NCBI RefSeq assembly: GCF_017742235.1
Contig: NZ_JAGHKQ010000003.1
Span: forward strand, 1-64,000
Origin: Bacillus sp. 165
GTDB taxonomy: Bacteria; Bacillota; Bacilli; Bacillales; Bacillaceae_G
DNA: 64,000 nt
Direction of reading: 5' to 3'
Part shown: positions 60,664 to 64,000 of the stretch, piece after piece
Layout of the letters: the number at the start of each line of letters is the position of its first letter
Numbering within the stretch: position 1 is the first letter of the stretch
Notes under the pieces: generated by a model
Databases searched by the model: none
What the model was told of the DNA's origin: nothing
What the model saw: only the letters and a program-made list of their open reading frames with translations
Position numbers and translations under genes: made by a program

Positions 60664-62337
60664 TTGAAAACAAACATCATGAAGATTGTGGCAAGTATCT
60701 CTCTTTTAGCTCCAGGTGTGGTTGCTTTTGGAAATAAAGCGGAAGCAGCAAGCGATAAGCAAGGTACAGTTACAGCTTCAGCATTGAATATAAGACAATC
60801 TCCAAATACAAAGGCAAAGGTGCTCGGCACATTATATAAAGGGAATACAGTTTCTTATACAGATTACAACAGTTCTTGGGTTAAACTGACGTACAAAGGG
60901 AAAATTGCCTACGTTTCTAAATTGTATATTAAAGGCAGTACTACTACAGCAGTGAATCCTCCGGTGCAATCGAATGCATTTAAAGGAACAGTAACAGCAA
61001 GCGTGTTAAATGTAAGAACGAGTGCGAGCACAACTGCGAAAATAGTAGGAACACTGAAAAAAGGAACAGTGGTAGAGATTACAAAGAGCGCGAATGGCTG
61101 GTACTATGTAACGGCAGGTAATGTAAAGGGCTGGTGCTCAGCACAGTATATTACGAAAACAGTAACGACTGTACCAGTAGAGCCTCCAGCGCAATCGAAT
61201 GCATCTAAAGGAACAGTAACAGCAAGCGTGTTAAATGTAAGAACGAGCGCGAGCACAACTGCGAAAATAGTAGGAACACTGAAAAAAGGAACAGTGGTAG
61301 AGATTACAAAGAGCGCGAATGGCTGGTATTATGTTACGGCAGGCAGCATAAAGGGCTGGTCTTCGGCACAGTATATTACGAAAACACAGGATCCTGCACC
61401 AACCCCAACTCCGGATGTTAAACCAGTAGCAACAGACTATAAAACTATGGATATTCGTTATCCGTCTAAGGTGACTGCTCAAGAAATCAATGATTATATT
61501 AGCAAATATGAAACTTATACAGGTAAAAAGAGTGTGTTTAGCGGGCAAGGTCAGCTATTTATTACGATAGGTACCGAAACGGGAATTAACCAACTGATTT
61601 TGGCAGCGATGGCGATTCATGAATCTGCCTATGGGACGAACTATTTATCTAACTGGAAGAATAATTTATTTAGTGTAGGAGCGTATGATTCCAGCCCCTA
61701 TGATTCTGCTTACATGTTTACTAGCGTTGAACAAGCCGTTCGATACCAAGCATATTTCTTAAAATCAGGGTATTTAAATCCGTCATCCTGGAAGTTTAAG
61801 GGCTATTATTTAGGTGATGCGGCAGGCGGATTAAATTATTACTATGCGTCTGATAAGCAGTGGGGAGAGAAAATTGCCAACCACGCGAATAAAATTCACC
61901 CGTTTAATGCTACAGAGTATACGAATATTTCTATTATGGACAAAACAGCTTCAGCGATTGCTTTGCCTGAAACTGTAGATATGTTTTCTTCGGAAACGAA
62001 AGCAACGGCTAATGCTGTACTTTCGGTAAAAGGGACAATCGACGGATCAGAAGTTACGACGATTCCGCAAGGTGCAGAATTTACAGTACTTGCAAAATAT
62101 AATAACCAATGGTTTAAAGTGGAATACAACGGCACAATTGGATATTTTAAAGTGAATTTATCTACGTACAAAACGTATTTTCAAATTAAAAATTTAATCC
62201 GAACAGCTGATTATAAATATTACACACAAGTATTGGAAAATGATGTTCCGGTATTGGCAAACGGTCAAACGCAAGTATATGTGAACGGGCAAGTTCAAAG
62301 CATAAGCACGTCCGGAACGGAGCAAGTGTACCGCTAA
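60664..62337 (+). CDS. Secreted N-acetylglucosaminidase with SH3b repeats
   Basis: 557 residues. Signal peptide ends near AEAAS (about residue 28). Three bacterial SH3 domains follow (about 35-90, 107-165 and 182-240, each with LNIRQSPNT or LNVRTSAST). Then a glucosaminidase domain with catalytic Glu in AAMAIHESAYGTNYL and NNLFSVGAYDSSPYDSAY, and a C-terminal SH3-like part. SH3 units 2 and 3 are near-identical in DNA over 225 bp. TTG start decided by ATGGAGGT. It cuts cell wall glycan (LytD/LytG-like). Confidence 0.88.
   Translation: MKTNIMKIVASISLLAPGVVAFGNKAEAASDKQGTVTASALNIRQSPNTKAKVLGTLYKGNTVSYTDYNSSWVKLTYKGKIAYVSKLYIKGSTTTAVNPPVQSNAFKGTVTASVLNVRTSASTTAKIVGTLKKGTVVEITKSANGWYYVTAGNVKGWCSAQYITKTVTTVPVEPPAQSNASKGTVTASVLNVRTSASTTAKIVGTLKKGTVVEITKSANGWYYVTAGSIKGWSSAQYITKTQDPAPTPTPDVKPVATDYKTMDIRYPSKVTAQEINDYISKYETYTGKKSVFSGQGQLFITIGTETGINQLILAAMAIHESAYGTNYLSNWKNNLFSVGAYDSSPYDSAYMFTSVEQAVRYQAYFLKSGYLNPSSWKFKGYYLGDAAGGLNYYYASDKQWGEKIANHANKIHPFNATEYTNISIMDKTASAIALPETVDMFSSETKATANAVLSVKGTIDGSEVTTIPQGAEFTVLAKYNNQWFKVEYNGTIGYFKVNLSTYKTYFQIKNLIRTADYKYYTQVLENDVPVLANGQTQVYVNGQVQSISTSGTEQVYR
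60982..61385 (+). repeat. Tandem SH3b-encoding duplication (225-bp period)
   Basis: The unit starting AAAGGAACAGTAACAGCAAG at 60982 recurs at 61207 with few changes. It reflects recent domain duplication or gene conversion inside the wall-binding region. Confidence 0.88.
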
Positions 62338-62361
62338 AGAGGAGAATTTCTCCTCTTTTTA
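62336..62361 (+). terminator. Terminator after the glucosaminidase gene
   Basis: AAGAGGAGAA / TTCTCCTCTT hairpin then TTT. Confidence 0.85.
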
Positions 62362-62407
62362 TTTTGCTTGAATTTGGAGTATGTATACGCTGAATTTTTA
62401 TAAAACG

Positions 62408-62448
62408 AAAATAAAGTTTACATAACAATGTTATGTAAACTTTATTTT
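62408..62448. promoter_or_regulatory. 41-bp palindrome upstream of rarD
   Basis: Arms 62408-62427 and 62429-62448 are perfect inverted copies around one A, centred on GTTTACATAAC A-containing sequence. It can be a second terminator (T run follows) or an operator for a dimeric regulator controlling rarD, about 75 bp downstream. Confidence 0.6.
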
Positions 62449-62521
62449 TTTATTGTAAAAACAAAATACAAAGAATTATAATGAATAATAGTTTCACTAT
62501 GTGAAGGAAGGCGGAGGGGAA

Positions 62522-63460
62522 ATGGAAAAAGAACGATACTCTGATGAGACGATGGGAATACTGTATGCTTCATTCTCATATTTGCTTTGGGGATTTTTAC
62601 CTTTATATTGGAAGTTAATGAATCATGTGCCGTCTAACCAAATTTTGGCCCATCGTGTATTTTGGTCGTTTATTTTTATGCTGGTTATACTAGGTGTAAG
62701 TAAAAAATGGGGACAGTTTACAGTTGAGTTCAGAAGGATCCGTACAAATCGCAAGCAGTTTTTGTCTTTACTGGCGGCGTCTATCACTATAAGCGCCAAT
62801 TGGTTTATTTACATATGGGCAGTGAATAAAGGGCATGTGATTGAAGCTAGCCTCGGCTACTATATTAATCCGCTTGTAAATGTAGTATTAGGCATTGTGA
62901 TCTTAAAAGAACGATTAAGCTTTTGGCAAACTTTCGCCGTTTTGTTGGCGGGAGCAGGAGTGCTGCTTTTAACGTTCCGTATCGGTTCTGTTCCGTGGAT
63001 TGCTTTATCCTTGGCTATGAGCTTTGCTACGTATGGACTGGTAAAAAAGATGACAAACTTAGATTCGGTAATCGGACTTACAGTTGAAACGATGGTGATT
63101 GCACCTATTGCGTTTATATATTTAATTTGGCTTGAATGGAACGGAACGGGGTTATTTTTTTCTCAATCTGTTTCTACGACGTTTTTATTAATGGGAGCAG
63201 GCGCAGTGACAGCCGTTCCGCTTTTATATTTTGCGAAGGGAGCACGGTTAATTTCGTTGTCATTGATAGGGTTTTTACAGTATGTAGCTCCTTCCATCAG
63301 TCTTTGCCTCGGCGTATTTTTATTTCATGAAAACTTTACGAAAACTCATATCTATGCGTTTGGGTGCATTTGGTCGGCTTTAATGATCTTTTCCATCGCT
63401 AAAACAAAATTTATGGTCAGCATGCAGCCGAAGTTGAGAAAGTCAATGAAAGCGTCGTAG
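62522..63460 (+). CDS. rarD: EamA-family transporter RarD
   Basis: 312 residues, ten hydrophobic helices. YLLWGFLPLYWKLMNHVPS and ILAHRVFWSFIFML are the RarD N-terminal signature; the second EamA half follows from about residue 150 (SFATYGLVKKMTNLD). Family role: predicted export or import of small molecules; RarD was linked to chloramphenicol sensitivity, and the substrate here is unknown. ATG 62522 has GGAGGGGAA immediately upstream, better than the longer frame at 62501. Confidence 0.88.
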   Translation: MEKERYSDETMGILYASFSYLLWGFLPLYWKLMNHVPSNQILAHRVFWSFIFMLVILGVSKKWGQFTVEFRRIRTNRKQFLSLLAASITISANWFIYIWAVNKGHVIEASLGYYINPLVNVVLGIVILKERLSFWQTFAVLLAGAGVLLLTFRIGSVPWIALSLAMSFATYGLVKKMTNLDSVIGLTVETMVIAPIAFIYLIWLEWNGTGLFFSQSVSTTFLLMGAGAVTAVPLLYFAKGARLISLSLIGFLQYVAPSISLCLGVFLFHENFTKTHIYAFGCIWSALMIFSIAKTKFMVSMQPKLRKSMKAS

Positions 63461-63537
63461 CATCCAGCATTTGCTATTTTTTTTATGAAGTTTTAATATA
63501 GAATGTACCACGCCTGAAAAGAAAGCGAGGACATCTA

Positions 63538-63963
63538 ATGGAAGTGATTTTTAAAAATGACCCGCTTGTCGCGGCGATTATTGCATGGTTTTTAGCACAA
63601 CTTGCGAAGGTAGTCATTGCTATATTTCGAACCGGCCGCTTTGAGCTGGAACTATTTTTCTCGTCAGGTGGAATGCCAAGTTCTCACTCTTCCACAGTAA
63701 CTGCATTAGCAACCTCAATCGCTATTGATGATGGAGTGGAAAGTACAACGTTTGCGTTAGCCTTGATCTTTGCCGTTATTGTTATGTATGATGCATCTGG
63801 TGTTAGGTTGGCAGTAAGCCATCAAGCTAAAATCTTAAATGATTTCTTTCACGGCAAAATGAAAAATTATAAAATGCTAAATGAGCTTGTTGGACACACT
63901 CCTTATCAGGTTATCGCTGGTGCGATACTCGGAGTAGTAGTTGCTGTTTGGTATTGTCATTAA
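63538..63963 (+). CDS. yuiD: DUF212/divergent PAP2-family membrane protein (YuiD)
   Basis: 141 residues, four hydrophobic helices. GGMPSSHSSTVTALATSIA and VMYDASGVRLAVSHQAKILN are the divergent PAP2 (acid phosphatase / haloperoxidase-like) motifs, with His in PSSHS as expected. Function not settled; related to membrane phosphatases. AAAGCGAGGACATCTA precedes ATG. A hairpin follows at the window edge. Confidence 0.88.
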   Translation: MEVIFKNDPLVAAIIAWFLAQLAKVVIAIFRTGRFELELFFSSGGMPSSHSSTVTALATSIAIDDGVESTTFALALIFAVIVMYDASGVRLAVSHQAKILNDFFHGKMKNYKMLNELVGHTPYQVIAGAILGVVVAVWYCH

Positions 63964-63964
63964 A

Positions 63965-63998
63965 AAAAGCTAATTCATGTGGATTGGCTTTTTTTGCA
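63965..63998 (+). terminator. Terminator after yuiD
   Basis: AAAAAGCTAATTC / GGATTGGCTTTTTT imperfect hairpin with T run. Confidence 0.6.
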
Positions 63999-64000
63999 TT

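Overview
The window is chromosomal DNA of a low-GC, endospore-forming Firmicute of the family Bacillaceae. Evidence: AGGAGG ribosome binding sites, many U-tailed terminators, spore genes (tlp, sleL, a cwlC-like amidase) and the Bacillus gene order tlp, yneP, yneR, plsY, yneT, parE, parC. I cannot name the species.

Layout. 1-345: array of 41-bp repeats. 450-12131: the tlp-to-parC core block, with an orphan response regulator, an HtrA-type protease and a spore amidase inserted. 12216-17541: a branched-chain amino acid ABC operon preceded by a CodY-type box. 17575-19490: small genes and phage relics. 19671-27415: an ABC-F ATPase, a second amino acid binding protein, an OppA-type lipoprotein, a methyltransferase, small proteins and a possible structured RNA. 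27566-51359: a large type III-D CRISPR-Cas island. 51402-58424: an unknown gene divergent from a VWA / tubulin-like pair. 58532-63963: ordinary genes (GNAT, DUF1294, msrB, glucosaminidase, rarD, yuiD) and a second set of 41-bp repeats.

CRISPR island. Array 1 (3 repeats) is followed by two HEPN-type Csm6-like genes, cas6, HD-less cas10, several Cas7/Csm3-like genes, csx10, a Cas11-like small subunit, a possible csx19, a CARF protein, a membrane protein and a large RAMP with an N-terminal cold-shock domain. Next come a reverse transcriptase fused to an archaeo-eukaryotic primase (AEP) domain, cas1 and cas2 with overlapping ends, and array 2 (10 repeats). A membrane-protein gene separates array 2 from array 3 (5 repeats), which is followed by a decayed third csm6-like fragment. 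The three leaders share a 16-nt motif at constant distance and a sigma-A promoter that should start transcription at the first repeat. At least three of the 15 spacers are the exact antisense of a Shine-Dalgarno plus ATG start region. This fits an RT-assisted adaptation module whose spacers guide an RNA-targeting effector.

Working model: Cas6 cuts the pre-crRNA; Cas10, Csx10, the Cas7 proteins and Cas11 form the effector; target RNA triggers cyclic oligoadenylate synthesis; the Csm6-like proteins and the CARF/membrane pair respond; RT-AEP, Cas1 and Cas2 acquire spacers. Domain calls come from motifs read by eye; no database search was possible.
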